A stretch of 64,000 nucleotides of DNA from Georgenia yuyongxinii (GTDB lineage Bacteria; Actinomycetota; Actinomycetes; Actinomycetales; Actinomycetaceae). The notes beneath the pieces were generated by a model. That model did not search any database and was not told where the DNA came from. It saw nothing but the letters and a program-made list of their open reading frames with translations. The stretch lies in contig NZ_CP040915.1 of assembly GCF_006352065.1 (NCBI RefSeq), positions 434,001 through 498,000 of the forward strand, read 5' to 3'. This document shows, one piece after another, positions 27,369 to 35,570 of the stretch (positions are counted from its first letter, which is position 1; each line of letters begins with the position of its first letter). A program made the position numbers and the translations under genes.

Positions 27369-28195
27369 CAGCCGCGGCCGCCGTCGCGGTGCTGGTGGCC
27401 GCGGCCACCTGGCTGCTGCTGGCTCCCGCGCGAAGCTCACGGTCCCGCACGCCCGGCCCCGGCTGGGCAGCCGGGCGGTGGCGCGTCCGCCCGAGCTCGC
27501 GCCACCCGGCTCAGCCGGACCTGGACCTCGGGGTGCTCGTCACGGAGGTGGCCACCCGGCTGCGCACGGGGGTGACGGTCGAGAAGGCGTGGGCCGAGAC
27601 CTTCGCCCGGATGGGGCTGGAGGAGCGCGACCGGGCTGGACCTGTCCTGGGCGACGGCGGGGTGCCAGTGACGCTCGAACGCCTCGCCGTCACCTCCTCC
27701 CGCGCCCCCACCCGCACCCGCGAGATGTCATCTCCTCGGCGAGATGTCATCGCGCCTCCCAGCGGGCGGGCGGGCGGCCGCGGCCGACGGTGGCGCGTCA
27801 CGGGCCGTAGCCGCACGGCGCTCAGCACGGCGGCGCTCGCCGCCCTCCCCGGTGCGCTCGCGGCCTGCCGGCTCACCCACGAGCTCGGTGCACCGCTCGC
27901 GCAGGTGCTCGAGCGGTGCGCGCAGGGACTCACCGAGGCGGGCCACGCCCGCACCGCTCGCGCCGTTGCGCTGGCCGGTCCACGGGCCACCGCTCGGCTG
28001 CTCGGGTGGCTGCCGCTGCTGGGCCTCGGCCTGGGGATCGCCGTCGGGGCGGACCCGCTGGCAGTGCTGTTGGACGGTCGCGGCGGGACCGCTTGCCTGG
28101 TGCTCGGGCTCGCACTCATGGTGGCCGGGCGCCGCTGGGTGGCGGCCCTGGACCGGGCCGCGTCGTCGGCCGCCGACCTGGGCGGCGCCCGGTGA
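27365..28195 (+). CDS. tadB: TadB-type inner membrane protein with repeat insertion
   Basis: The 276-residue protein has an N-terminal helix (AAAAVAVLVAAATWLLL), a T2SSF-type domain with LVTEVATRLRTGVTVEKAW and then CRLTHELGAPLAQVLERC, and a C-terminal helix pair. The linker between these two blocks (about residues 110-140) contains two copies of the GAGATGTCAT repeat translated as REMSSPRRDV, which is unlike the rest of the protein. TadB and TadC form the pilus assembly platform. Both ends overlap neighbours by 4 bp. Confidence 0.87.
   Translation: MTAAAAVAVLVAAATWLLLAPARSSRSRTPGPGWAAGRWRVRPSSRHPAQPDLDLGVLVTEVATRLRTGVTVEKAWAETFARMGLEERDRAGPVLGDGGVPVTLERLAVTSSRAPTRTREMSSPRRDVIAPPSGRAGGRGRRWRVTGRSRTALSTAALAALPGALAACRLTHELGAPLAQVLERCAQGLTEAGHARTARAVALAGPRATARLLGWLPLLGLGLGIAVGADPLAVLLDGRGGTACLVLGLALMVAGRRWVAALDRAASSAADLGGAR
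27722..27751. repeat. GAGAYGTCA repeat, two units inside tadB
   Basis: Units GAGATGTCATCTCCTCGGC (27722-27740) and GAGATGTCATC (27741-27751) match the dispersed 19-bp-period repeat found at three intergenic sites. Here it is inside a reading frame and keeps it open. Confidence 0.88.
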
Positions 28196-28767
28196 TCCTC
28201 ATGGTGCTCGCGCTGCTGAGTGTGCTGCCGTGGGCGCTGCCAGGCCGCGCGGCCCTCGTCCGGCGGACCCGTGCCCGCACCGCACGGGACGCACGGGCGG
28301 CGGCCATCCGCGTCCCGCCGGGGGTCGACGTCGCCGTCCTGCTCGATCTCGCCGACGCGGCGCTCGGCGCGGGGGCCTCCGTGCCCGGCACCCTCCAGGC
28401 GATCGGCCGCGCCGTGGACCCGATGGGCACGGCGCCGGCGGGCGCCGTCGGACCCGCCCTACGGCAGGCGGGATCGGCTCTACTCCTTGGCGCGCCGTGG
28501 GCCGAGGCCTGGGCGATGACGCCGCCCGGGCTGCGTCCTCTCGTCGACGCCCTCGAGCCGGCCTGGCAGGACGGCGCCGCGCCGGGACCGCTGCTGCGCC
28601 GCGCCGCGGCTGCCGTTCGGGCCGACCGTCAGCAGCACGCCCAGGAGGCGGCCGCGCGGCTCGGCGTGCGCCTCGTGCTGCCCCTGGGACTGTGCTTCCT
28701 CCCTGCGTTCGTGCTCCTGGGCATCGTGCCTGTCGTCCTCGCCGCGGGCGGGGGGCTGCTCGGGTGA
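28192..28767 (+). CDS. tadC: TadC-type inner membrane protein
   Basis: The 191-residue T2SSF-domain protein has an N-terminal helix (LMVLALLSVLPWALPG), a cytoplasmic helical region with VDVAVLLDLADAALGAGASVPGTLQAIG, a basic segment (RADRQQHAQEAAARLGVRL), and a C-terminal helix (PAFVLLGIVPVVLAAGG). The GTG start overlaps the tadB stop (GTGA). It would normally be followed closely by the Flp pilin gene, but an unrelated gene pair intervenes here. Confidence 0.88.
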   Translation: MILMVLALLSVLPWALPGRAALVRRTRARTARDARAAAIRVPPGVDVAVLLDLADAALGAGASVPGTLQAIGRAVDPMGTAPAGAVGPALRQAGSALLLGAPWAEAWAMTPPGLRPLVDALEPAWQDGAAPGPLLRRAAAAVRADRQQHAQEAAARLGVRLVLPLGLCFLPAFVLLGIVPVVLAAGGGLLG

Positions 28768-28793
28768 GTGAGCGGCAGGCGATGCGGATGCCG

Positions 28794-29255
28794 TCATCGT
28801 GGCCGGGTCGGGTACGGACGGTCGGTGACGAGGTTCTTCATGACGAGGGTGGAGTTGAGGCGCTGCACCCCGGGAAGTGTGGACAGCACGTCGTCCTCCA
28901 GCTGGGCGTACGCATCGAGGTCCGCGGTCCGTACTCGCAGCAGATAGTCGGGGTCACCGAAGAGGCGCTGGGCCTGCAGCACGTTCGGCACGTTCCGGAC
29001 CGCAGCCTCGAAGGCCATGAGCGTCTCCCGGTCCTCCTGGCGCATCGTGACGAAGACCAACGCCTCGAAGCCAAGCCCGAGGGGAACCGGGTCGATGACC
29101 GCGCGGTAGCCGAGGATCGCACCCCCGCGTTCCAGGTCACGCACCCGACGATGGGTCGGAGACAGCGTGAGTCCCACCCGGGACGCCAGATCGGTGAGGC
29201 TGATTCGCCCCTCCTCCTGCAGCACCGCAAGAATCTCCCGGTCAAGATCATCCAT
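28794..29255 (-). CDS. Lrp/AsnC-family transcriptional regulator
   Basis: The 153-residue regulator has an N-terminal helix-turn-helix (LDREILAVLQEEGRISLTDLASRVGLTLSPTHRRV) and a C-terminal RAM ligand-binding domain (GFEALVFVTMRQED, FGDPDYLLRVRTADLDAYAQLEDD). It is divergent from a LysE-type exporter gene, the usual arrangement in which the Lrp protein senses an amino acid and controls export. The ATG at 29255 is chosen because the longer frame runs into the exporter's promoter region. The pair interrupts the tad locus. Confidence 0.93.
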   Translation of the reverse strand: MDDLDREILAVLQEEGRISLTDLASRVGLTLSPTHRRVRDLERGGAILGYRAVIDPVPLGLGFEALVFVTMRQEDRETLMAFEAAVRNVPNVLQAQRLFGDPDYLLRVRTADLDAYAQLEDDVLSTLPGVQRLNSTLVMKNLVTDRPYPTRPR

Positions 29256-29353
29256 GCAGTGAATTCTGCCCGTAAATGCGGCTTCGGGCGAGGATTTGCG
29301 GAGCACCTTGCGGCAGTTCCTCCGTAGCCTTCCGAAGGACGGAAGGGGGCGTG

Positions 29354-29995
29354 ATGGAACCGGCAGCACTCGCGATGTTCAGCGGCATCGCAGCGGCGAT
29401 GGTGGCGGTCCCCGGTCCGGATTGGGTGTTCGTGCTTGCGGCCGGCACCCGGAACCGTGTCGTCCTACCGGCGGTGACCGGGTTGATGATCGGCTATGCG
29501 CTCATCACCACGGCGGTCGCGCTCGGCGTCGGCCCCGTGGTCGCCGCGCAGCCGGTCATCTTGACGACGCTGTCGATCGCCGGCGCCGGGTACCTGGCGT
29601 ATCTCGGCATCGGCATTCTCAGGTCCGCGCGCACCGCGGCGCCCGCAGGTGCCGCCGCCCACGACACTCCTTGTTGGGGGGCGTTCATCCGCCGAGGAAT
29701 CGGCGTGACGGCCCTGAACCCCAAGGCACTGCTGCTCTTCCTGGCGATCCTTCCGCAGTTCGCGCGTCCCTCTGCCCCCTGGCCGATGCCGGCACAGCTT
29801 GCCGTGCTGGGAGCTGTGTTCATCGCGTTCGCGGCCGTGTTCTACACGATGCTCGGCTACCTCGCAGACCGCGTCTTCGGCCCACGCCCGCGCCTGAACG
29901 CCATCATCTCGCGAGTCGCCGGCATCGCGATGCTCGCCGTCGGGGCGCTCATGCTGGGAGAACAGGCAATTCACGCCTGGCCGGGGAACGCCTGA
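29354..29995 (+). CDS. LysE/RhtB-family amino acid exporter
   Basis: The 213-residue protein has six helices and the LysE-family pattern VAVPGPDWVFVLAAGTRN, followed by LGIGILRSART and GVTALNPKALLLFLAILPQF. It exports amino acids or related metabolites from the cytoplasm. The ATG is preceded by AAGGGGG at about 7 bases. Divergent from an AsnC/Lrp regulator at 98 bp. The exact substrate is unknown. With its regulator it forms a cassette placed inside the tad operon. Confidence 0.93.
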   Translation: MEPAALAMFSGIAAAMVAVPGPDWVFVLAAGTRNRVVLPAVTGLMIGYALITTAVALGVGPVVAAQPVILTTLSIAGAGYLAYLGIGILRSARTAAPAGAAAHDTPCWGAFIRRGIGVTALNPKALLLFLAILPQFARPSAPWPMPAQLAVLGAVFIAFAAVFYTMLGYLADRVFGPRPRLNAIISRVAGIAMLAVGALMLGEQAIHAWPGNA

Positions 29996-30259
29996 CCCGG
30001 CGCAGACCCGCCTGCGCGGCGGGTGAACGCTCGGCCGCGGCATCAATGCAGACACTGCCGTGCCGAGCCGTCTCGATCCACAGCGCGCGCGACTCTGGCG
30101 CTGACGCGGCGGACCGTTGCGTCTCATGCCACCCCGTCCACAGCCGGCTCGGCCGGGTCGACGGCGATCCCCCCGCGTCCAGCAACCTCGGTGGCAACGG
30201 TTCGGCACCAGCCCGACCGGCACCAAGGGGCCCCAGCGCCCCGGAGAAAGGGGAGCACG

Positions 30260-30478
30260 ATGACGATTCGACGGCGGTGGGGGCAGGCCCGGACGTCACT
30301 GGGGCGGCGGGTCGCCCGCCTCCGTAAGCAGGACGAGGCCGGCATGGCGACGGCCGAGTACGCCGTGGGGACCGTGGCGGCCGCATCGCTGGCCGGCGTC
30401 CTGCTTGCGATCCTGAAGAGCGAGTGGGTGCGGGAGCTCATCTCCGACCTCATCCGCTCGGCGCTCGGCCTGGGATGA
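30260..30478 (+). CDS. Flp pilin-like protein (DUF4244 type)
   Basis: The 72-residue protein has a basic N-terminus, then DEAGMATAEYAVGTVAAASLAGVLLAIL, the class IV-type prepilin segment with GMATAEYA before one helix, and a short amphipathic end (WVRELISDLIRSALGL). It should be the structural pilin of the Tad system. AAAGGGGAG lies just before the ATG. The stop overlaps the next gene (ATGA). The 264 bp upstream, after the LysE gene, show no gene and may contain the promoter for the second half of the tad locus. Confidence 0.88.
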   Translation: MTIRRRWGQARTSLGRRVARLRKQDEAGMATAEYAVGTVAAASLAGVLLAILKSEWVRELISDLIRSALGLG

Positions 30479-30915
30479 CCGCGTCCTCACCGGCGGTGGG
30501 CGGGCTCGCCTGCCCGCCGCCGGGCGGCCGGTCCCAGGCCGCCACCCATGCGCCCCGGGACCGTGGCCACGGCCGGCGGGAGCGAGGCGGCGTCACGGCC
30601 GAGCTGGCGATCGTGCTGCCGGGAGTCGTGCTGCTGCTGCTCGCCCTGCTCACGGCCGCGAGCGCGGCCCTGACCCAGGTGCGCGTCGCCGACGCCGCCC
30701 GTGCCGGGGCGCGGGCCGTGGCGCTCGGAGAGCCGCACACGGTGATCATCGACATGACCGCCAGGCTCGCCGGCGAGGGGGCGTCGGTGCGGGTCGCGAG
30801 CGACGGCCCCTTCGTGGTCGTCGAGGTCGCGCGCGACCTGCCGGGCCCGCTCCGCCTGACCGACCTGGTGGCCCGGGCGACTGCCAGGGCCGTGCCCGAG
30901 CCGGGGGCGCCGTGA
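30475..30915 (+). CDS. tadE: TadE-like pseudopilin
   Basis: The 146-residue protein has a hydrophilic N-terminal region of about 35 residues, then ERGGVTAELAIVLPGVVLLLLALLTA, the TadE prepilin-type helix with Glu at position +5-like spacing, followed by a beta-type C-terminal domain (ASVRVASDGPFVVVEVARDL). It is likely exported and inserted into the pilus or base. Starts and ends are overlapped by the flanking tad genes (ATGA, GTGA). Confidence 0.88.
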   Translation: MTASSPAVGGLACPPPGGRSQAATHAPRDRGHGRRERGGVTAELAIVLPGVVLLLLALLTAASAALTQVRVADAARAGARAVALGEPHTVIIDMTARLAGEGASVRVASDGPFVVVEVARDLPGPLRLTDLVARATARAVPEPGAP

Positions 30916-31343
30916 TGCGCGCGGGCGAAATGGGGACCGGACGGACCGAACGGGACGGGCGGACGGTACAGCCAGGGTCGCGCCCCGGTGACGGCAGGGA
31001 GCGCGGGTCGGGCACGGTGCTCGGCCTGGCGCTCGTCGTGGTGCTGGTCATCCTTACCGTCGCGGTCGTCGGTCTCGCCCGGGCGGTGCATGCCCGCGGT
31101 ACCGCCCAGAGCGCCGCGGACCTCGCCGCGCTCGCCGCAGCCTCTGCCCTTCACCGAGCAGGTGGCTCGATCGACGACCCGTGCACGGTGGCCGCGCATG
31201 TGGTCGAGGCCAACGACGCCGAGCCCGCCGGGTGCACGGTCAGCGGGGCGGTCGTGGAGGTCCGCGCCCGGGTGGTCGTCCTCGGGCAGTCCGACGGTGT
31301 GCTGGTGGCCCGCGCCAACGCCCGCGCCGGACCGGCGCGCTGA
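30912..31343 (+). CDS. TadG/TadE-like secretion-neighbourhood protein
   Basis: The 143-residue protein shows RERGSGTVLGLALVVVLVILTVAVVGLARAVHARGTAQSAADLAALAAA, the helix plus 'QSAADLAALAAA' pattern of helicase/secretion-neighbourhood TadE-like proteins (Rv3654c type). A small Cys-containing C-terminal domain (DDPCTVAAHVVEANDAEPAGCTV) may hold a disulfide outside the membrane. The GTG start overlaps tadE; it is the last gene of the tad operon and converges on the hydrolase gene. Confidence 0.87.
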   Translation: MMRAGEMGTGRTERDGRTVQPGSRPGDGRERGSGTVLGLALVVVLVILTVAVVGLARAVHARGTAQSAADLAALAAASALHRAGGSIDDPCTVAAHVVEANDAEPAGCTVSGAVVEVRARVVVLGQSDGVLVARANARAGPAR

Positions 31344-31354
31344 TTCGGGGCAGG

Positions 31355-32215
31355 TCAGCGTCCCGCCAGGTAGTCCAGCTGGGCCTCGACGGACATGCGG
31401 GCCGCCGCCCAGAGGGCCCGGTCCACGTCGGCGTACACCTTCGCCACCACTGCCATCGGGTCCGCCGCGGTCGGCGGCAGGCCCAGCTCGTCGAGCGCCC
31501 GCCGGATCTCGACCAGGCGCTGTTCGCGGTGGCGCCTGTACTCGCGGGCAACGGCGACGACGTCGGGACGCTCGGGGCCGTGGCCGGGCAGCATGACGCC
31601 GTCACGGCCCTGGTCGATCAGGAGGTTCAGGGAGTCCATGTACTGCGCCAGGCTGCCGTCGGCGGGGTCGAGGACGGTGGTGCCGCGGCCCAGAACCGTG
31701 TCGCCCGTGAGGAGAGCGCGCTCCGGCGGCGCGGCTAGGTGCGGTGTGTGCTTCGAGGCCGGCGGCTGATGTTCGACCAGGAGACTGATCGAGTCGGCGG
31801 TGTGCCCCGGGGTGTGCAGGACGGTGATTCGCAGGCCCGCTGCCTGGACGACCTCCCGGTCACGCAACGGCGCCGCGCCGCGGCAGAAGTCGCTGGACCA
31901 TGCGCGCACGGGAGCTCCGGTGCGCGCGGCGAGCGCGTCGAGGCCGCCGGTGTGGTCGTGGTGGCGGTGGGTGACGAGGAGGGCTTCGACGCGGCCGCCG
32001 TCGGTTGAGCATGCGGCGGTCACCGCGGCGGTGTGGGCCGGTGCGTCCGCCGGGCCCGGGTCGACCACAACGCATCCGTCGACGCCCGGGGCTCGCAGGA
32101 TCCAGGTGTTGGTGCCCTCAAGCTCCATCGCGCCGGGGTTGTGGCACAGCACCACCGACGCGAAGCCGGTAACGGCCCGCGGAACCTCGTAGGCGGGGTG
32201 GGTGGGAGTGTTCAT
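31355..32215 (-). CDS. Metallo-beta-lactamase-fold hydrolase (RNase Z/glyoxalase II-like, Rv3677c type)
   Basis: The 286-residue protein carries the motif THRHHDHTGGLDAL, then VLHTPGHTADSISLL, LLTGDTVLGRGTTV and VMLPGHGPERPD, giving a full dinuclear Zn set. A C-terminal winged-type region follows (VEIRRALDELGLPPTAADPMAVVAKVY). The mycobacterial homologue sits beside ridA and crp; here it is about 17 kb away, with its ATG overlapping the helicase stop (ATGA). A thioesterase or nuclease activity is possible; the substrate is not known. Confidence 0.9.
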   Translation of the reverse strand: MNTPTHPAYEVPRAVTGFASVVLCHNPGAMELEGTNTWILRAPGVDGCVVVDPGPADAPAHTAAVTAACSTDGGRVEALLVTHRHHDHTGGLDALAARTGAPVRAWSSDFCRGAAPLRDREVVQAAGLRITVLHTPGHTADSISLLVEHQPPASKHTPHLAAPPERALLTGDTVLGRGTTVLDPADGSLAQYMDSLNLLIDQGRDGVMLPGHGPERPDVVAVAREYRRHREQRLVEIRRALDELGLPPTAADPMAVVAKVYADVDRALWAAARMSVEAQLDYLAGR

Positions 32216-34758
32216 CGGGACGCACGCCGACCGTTCGCGGGGATCGTGCCGCCGCCGCCGCCACCGTCGCCGACGCCGTCGCCGCCGCCTGCCGCGCCGG
32301 TGCCACCGGCGCCCGCCGGCGCCGCCCCGAGCAGCAGCCTGAGCAGCCGGACCGCGCCGTGCTTGTCCAGGGGGGAGTTGCCGTTGCCGCACTTGGGCGA
32401 CTGCACGCAGCTGGGGCAGCCGTCCTGGCACCGGCAGGCGGTGATCGCGTCCAGCGTGGCCCGCAGCCACTGCGCGGCCGCCCGGTAGCCGCGCTCGGCG
32501 AAGCCCGCGCCGCCGGGGTAGCCGTCGTGCACGAACACAGTGGGCTGCCCGGTTTGTGGGTGGACCGCCGTCGAGAGCCCGCCGATGTCCCATCGGTCGC
32601 AGGTGGCCAGCAGCGGCAGCAACCCGATCGAGGCGTGCTCGGCGGCGTGCAGCGCGCCGGGCAGCGCGTCCTTTCCAACGCCGGCCGACTCGCACGCCTC
32701 GGCGCTGAGCGTCCACCACACCGCCGTGGTCGGCAGCACCCGCTCGGACATGTCCAGCGGGTACGAGCCGATGATGTCCAGGCCCGGCACGCGGCGCTTG
32801 TCGTAGCCGGTGACCTGGCTGGTGACCTCGACGTCGCCGAAGGACCACAGCACCGCGGCGTCCGCGGAGCTCCAATCCTGCCGGTCCCGGGTGCCGATGA
32901 TCCGCACCGACGACGTCGAGCGGGCCTTGGTCCGGTGCCCCACCTCCGCGTCCTCGTGGACCAGGGCCACCTCGTCCTCCAGGGCATCGACGACGAACGT
33001 GCGGCCCTGGTGCACGTACACCGCGCCGGGGAAGACGGTTCCATCGGCACGGGCGCCGTCCACGGTGCCCAGGACCGTGCCGGTGCCGATCTCCACCACC
33101 TGCACGGGCCGGTCGAGGCCGCCGCGCAAGTCGGTGAGGTCCTGCGCCCGCTCGGGCCGGGCGAAGTTCCAGAACCACCCGTTCGGGCGGCGCCGCAGCA
33201 GCCCCCGGCGGACGAGCTCGTCGAGCAGCGTCCCGTCGGGCAGCCCGAAGAGCGGCAGGTCGGCGTCGGTCAGCGGTGACTCGGACGCGGCCGCGCACAG
33301 GTGCGGGGCGAGGACATAGGGGTTGGCGGGGTCGAACGTCGTCGCCTCCACCCCCGAGCCGAAGATCGCCTCCGGGTGGTGCACGAGGAACCCGTCGAGG
33401 GGGTCGTCGCTCGCCACGAGCACCGCCACGCCGTCGGCCCCGGCGCGGCCGGCCCGGCCTGCCTGCTGCCACAGGGACACCCGGGTGCCTGGCCAGCCGG
33501 CGATGATGACGGCGTCGAGCCCGGCGACGTCCACCCCGAGCTCCAGGGCGTTCGTGGTGGCCAGCGCGAGCAGCTCCCCGCTGCGCAGCGCCCGCTCCAG
33601 CTCCCGGCGCTCCTCGGGCAGGTACCCGCCGCGGTAGGCGGCCACCCGGGCCGCCAGCTCTCCGTCGACCTCGCGCAGGCGCCGGCGTGCCTGCTCGGCG
33701 ATGACCTCGGCGCCGTATCGCGACCGGACGAAAACCAGGGTGCGGGCCCCGGCGGAGACCAGGTCCGCGAGCAGGTCGGCCGCCTCGGCGGTGGCGCTGC
33801 GCCGCGGGCCGTCCTCGAGCGCCTCGCTCGCGGCGTCGGTGGCAGCGAGGTCCACGCCCTGGCCCGGCCAGGTCGCCGCCCACCCCGTCGACAGCGCCGG
33901 CTGCCACAGCGCGACGGATCGCCGGCCGGACGGCGCGGCGTCCTCGGTGACGGCCACGACGTCCTCGGTTGGCACCCCGACCAGGCGGGCCGCGGTCAGC
34001 GCCGGCTCGGCGGTGGTGGCGGAGGCGCACAGCACGGTCGGCTGCGCCCCGTAGTACGCGGCGAGCCGCAGCAGCCGGCGCAGCACCAGGGCCACGTGGG
34101 CGCCCAGCACCCCGCGGTAGGCGTGGCACTCGTCGACGACCACGTACCGCAGCCCGCGCAGCAGCCGCTGCCAGCGACGGTGCGCGGGGAGCATCGAGAA
34201 GTGGAGGAAGTCGGGGTTGGAGAGGACGACGTCGGCGTGGTCGCGGGCCCAGTCACGCTCGGTCAGCGGCGTGTCGCCGTCGCACGTGGTGACCCGGATG
34301 CCGCGGAGCTGAGCCGCGTCCAGGAGGCGGTGCAGCCCGGCGAGCTGGTCCGCCGCCAGCGCCTTGGTGGGGGAGAGGTACAGGGTCGTCGGGCGGCGGG
34401 TGTAGTCCCCGATCCGGCCTGAGGCGGGGCTGGCGGCCTGGGCGGCGCCCTCCCGGACGGCCGAGAGCACGGGCAGCCACGCGGCCAGAGACTTGCCCGA
34501 GCCGGTGCCGGTCGCGATCACGGTGTGCCGGCCGGCCCACGCGGCCTCGGCGGCGGTGACCTGATGCTCCCAGGGCGCACTGACCCCCATGCGTCTGTAG
34601 CCGGCCACCACGTCCGGGTCCGCCCACGTGGGCCAGTCCGCCCGGCGGCCCTCGCGGGCCGGGAGCTGCTCGAGGTGCACCAGCCGCCCGTCGCGCGCAC
34701 CGGTGGCGCGCAGCAGGTTCACAAGGTCGGGGCCAGACACGGTCCCAGTGTGCGTCAC
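32212..34758 (-). CDS. DEAD/DEAH-box helicase with C-terminal Cys cluster (MrfA/YprA-like)
   Basis: The 848-residue SF2 helicase has Walker A VIATGTGSGKSLAAW, LSPTKALAADQ, DECHAYRG (DEAH variant), CASATT, then helicase-C motifs ALATTNALELGVDVAGLD and WQQAGRAGRAG. A DUF1998-like C-terminal region ends in a four-Cys cluster, CRCQDGCPSCVQSPKC, matching MrfA/YprA DNA-repair helicases. The tail is Gly-rich. It probably works on damaged DNA in the cytoplasm. GTG 34758 is used; a GTG at 34740, with CACACT six bases ahead, is an alternative leaderless start. A GAGAYGTCA array lies upstream. Confidence 0.92.
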   Translation of the reverse strand: MTHTGTVSGPDLVNLLRATGARDGRLVHLEQLPAREGRRADWPTWADPDVVAGYRRMGVSAPWEHQVTAAEAAWAGRHTVIATGTGSGKSLAAWLPVLSAVREGAAQAASPASGRIGDYTRRPTTLYLSPTKALAADQLAGLHRLLDAAQLRGIRVTTCDGDTPLTERDWARDHADVVLSNPDFLHFSMLPAHRRWQRLLRGLRYVVVDECHAYRGVLGAHVALVLRRLLRLAAYYGAQPTVLCASATTAEPALTAARLVGVPTEDVVAVTEDAAPSGRRSVALWQPALSTGWAATWPGQGVDLAATDAASEALEDGPRRSATAEAADLLADLVSAGARTLVFVRSRYGAEVIAEQARRRLREVDGELAARVAAYRGGYLPEERRELERALRSGELLALATTNALELGVDVAGLDAVIIAGWPGTRVSLWQQAGRAGRAGADGVAVLVASDDPLDGFLVHHPEAIFGSGVEATTFDPANPYVLAPHLCAAASESPLTDADLPLFGLPDGTLLDELVRRGLLRRRPNGWFWNFARPERAQDLTDLRGGLDRPVQVVEIGTGTVLGTVDGARADGTVFPGAVYVHQGRTFVVDALEDEVALVHEDAEVGHRTKARSTSSVRIIGTRDRQDWSSADAAVLWSFGDVEVTSQVTGYDKRRVPGLDIIGSYPLDMSERVLPTTAVWWTLSAEACESAGVGKDALPGALHAAEHASIGLLPLLATCDRWDIGGLSTAVHPQTGQPTVFVHDGYPGGAGFAERGYRAAAQWLRATLDAITACRCQDGCPSCVQSPKCGNGNSPLDKHGAVRLLRLLLGAAPAGAGGTGAAGGGDGVGDGGGGGGTIPANGRRASR

Positions 34759-34860
34759 GGCACCGACAACCTCGCCCAGTCATCCCCCCAGCCCCCGGCC
34801 CGCGCAGCGGCCACCCACCCCATCCCCGCGCACACATCACCGCGACGCGTCGACCTTTCG

Positions 34861-34923
34861 CGACATCTCATGACGTCTCACCGAGGACTTGACGTGTCAC
34901 CGAGGACTTGACGTCTCGCGCAC
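34861..34923 (-). repeat. GAGAYGTCA repeat array, three 19-bp units plus GTGCGC edge
   Basis: Read on the minus strand, GTGCGC is followed by exactly three 19-bp units: GAGACGTCAAGTCCTCGGT, GACACGTCAAGTCCTCGGT and GAGACGTCATGAGATGTCG. It lies in the 285-bp interval between the divergent helicase and STAS genes; nothing else is recognised there. Confidence 0.9.
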
Positions 34924-35043
34924 TCGCGCGGGTGGGGTTGGCAGGCACCTGCCAGGGACACAAGTCCCCTCTTCCGGGGGCTGGTCGTGGTGGCGCGGCG
35001 TGCCACGATGTGGGCTCAGGGGGCAGAAGGGGGGACCGGACGA

Positions 35044-35490
35044 GTGAACTTCTCCGTGCAACGACGCGAGGTGGACGGCGTACCGGTCGTGAGCGCCGTC
35101 GGGGAGCTCGACGGCGGCTCGGTCGAGCTGCTGGCCGGCGAGCTCGAGCTCGCGCTGGACGCGCTGCCACCGGCGATCATCGTGGACCTCGCGGGCGTGA
35201 CCTTCATCGACTCCACCGGTGTGCGAGCTGTGACGCGCAAGCAGGACAGCCTCGTCTCGCTGGAGACCCGGCTGTATGTGGTCGCCCCCGCGGACCGGAT
35301 CCGGGAGGTTTTCGTCCTGACCGGGACGGCCGACGGTGTGCCTCTCCACCGCAGCCTGGACGAGGCGCTCGTGGCGGCCGCTCAGGTGCCGATCATGCAG
35401 GCCACGGCCGTGGTGCGGGTCCCCGCACACGGCCTTGCGGGCCCCGCGGATGCGGTCGCGGTTCCTCCCAATCGTCAATCGGGTGCCTGA
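35044..35490 (+). CDS. STAS-domain anti-sigma-factor antagonist
   Basis: The 148-residue protein is a single STAS domain: FSVQRREVDGVPVVSAVGELDGG, IIVDLAGVTFIDSTGVRAV with the phosphorylatable Ser in the DSTG motif, and LYVVAPADRIREVFVLTG. A C-terminal extension of about 35 residues follows. It probably antagonises a serine-kinase anti-sigma factor by partner switching; no kinase or sigma gene lies in the window. The GTG at 35044 is chosen because the domain starts there; AAGGGGGG lies about 13 bases upstream. Confidence 0.9.
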   Translation: MNFSVQRREVDGVPVVSAVGELDGGSVELLAGELELALDALPPAIIVDLAGVTFIDSTGVRAVTRKQDSLVSLETRLYVVAPADRIREVFVLTGTADGVPLHRSLDEALVAAAQVPIMQATAVVRVPAHGLAGPADAVAVPPNRQSGA

Positions 35491-35570
35491 TCGGCGGGTA
35501 GGCTCCGCTACGACGTGCCGCCCGGGCGACGACGCCCGTGGCCGGTGAACTGCGCTGCCAAGGAGGGCGG

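Noticed and set aside
26166-31343. A frameshifted or broken tad locus, because the pilin gene is far from tadC
   Set aside because: All tad genes are intact with clean ATGA/GTGA overlaps on both sides; the gap is explained by a complete AsnC/LysE pair.
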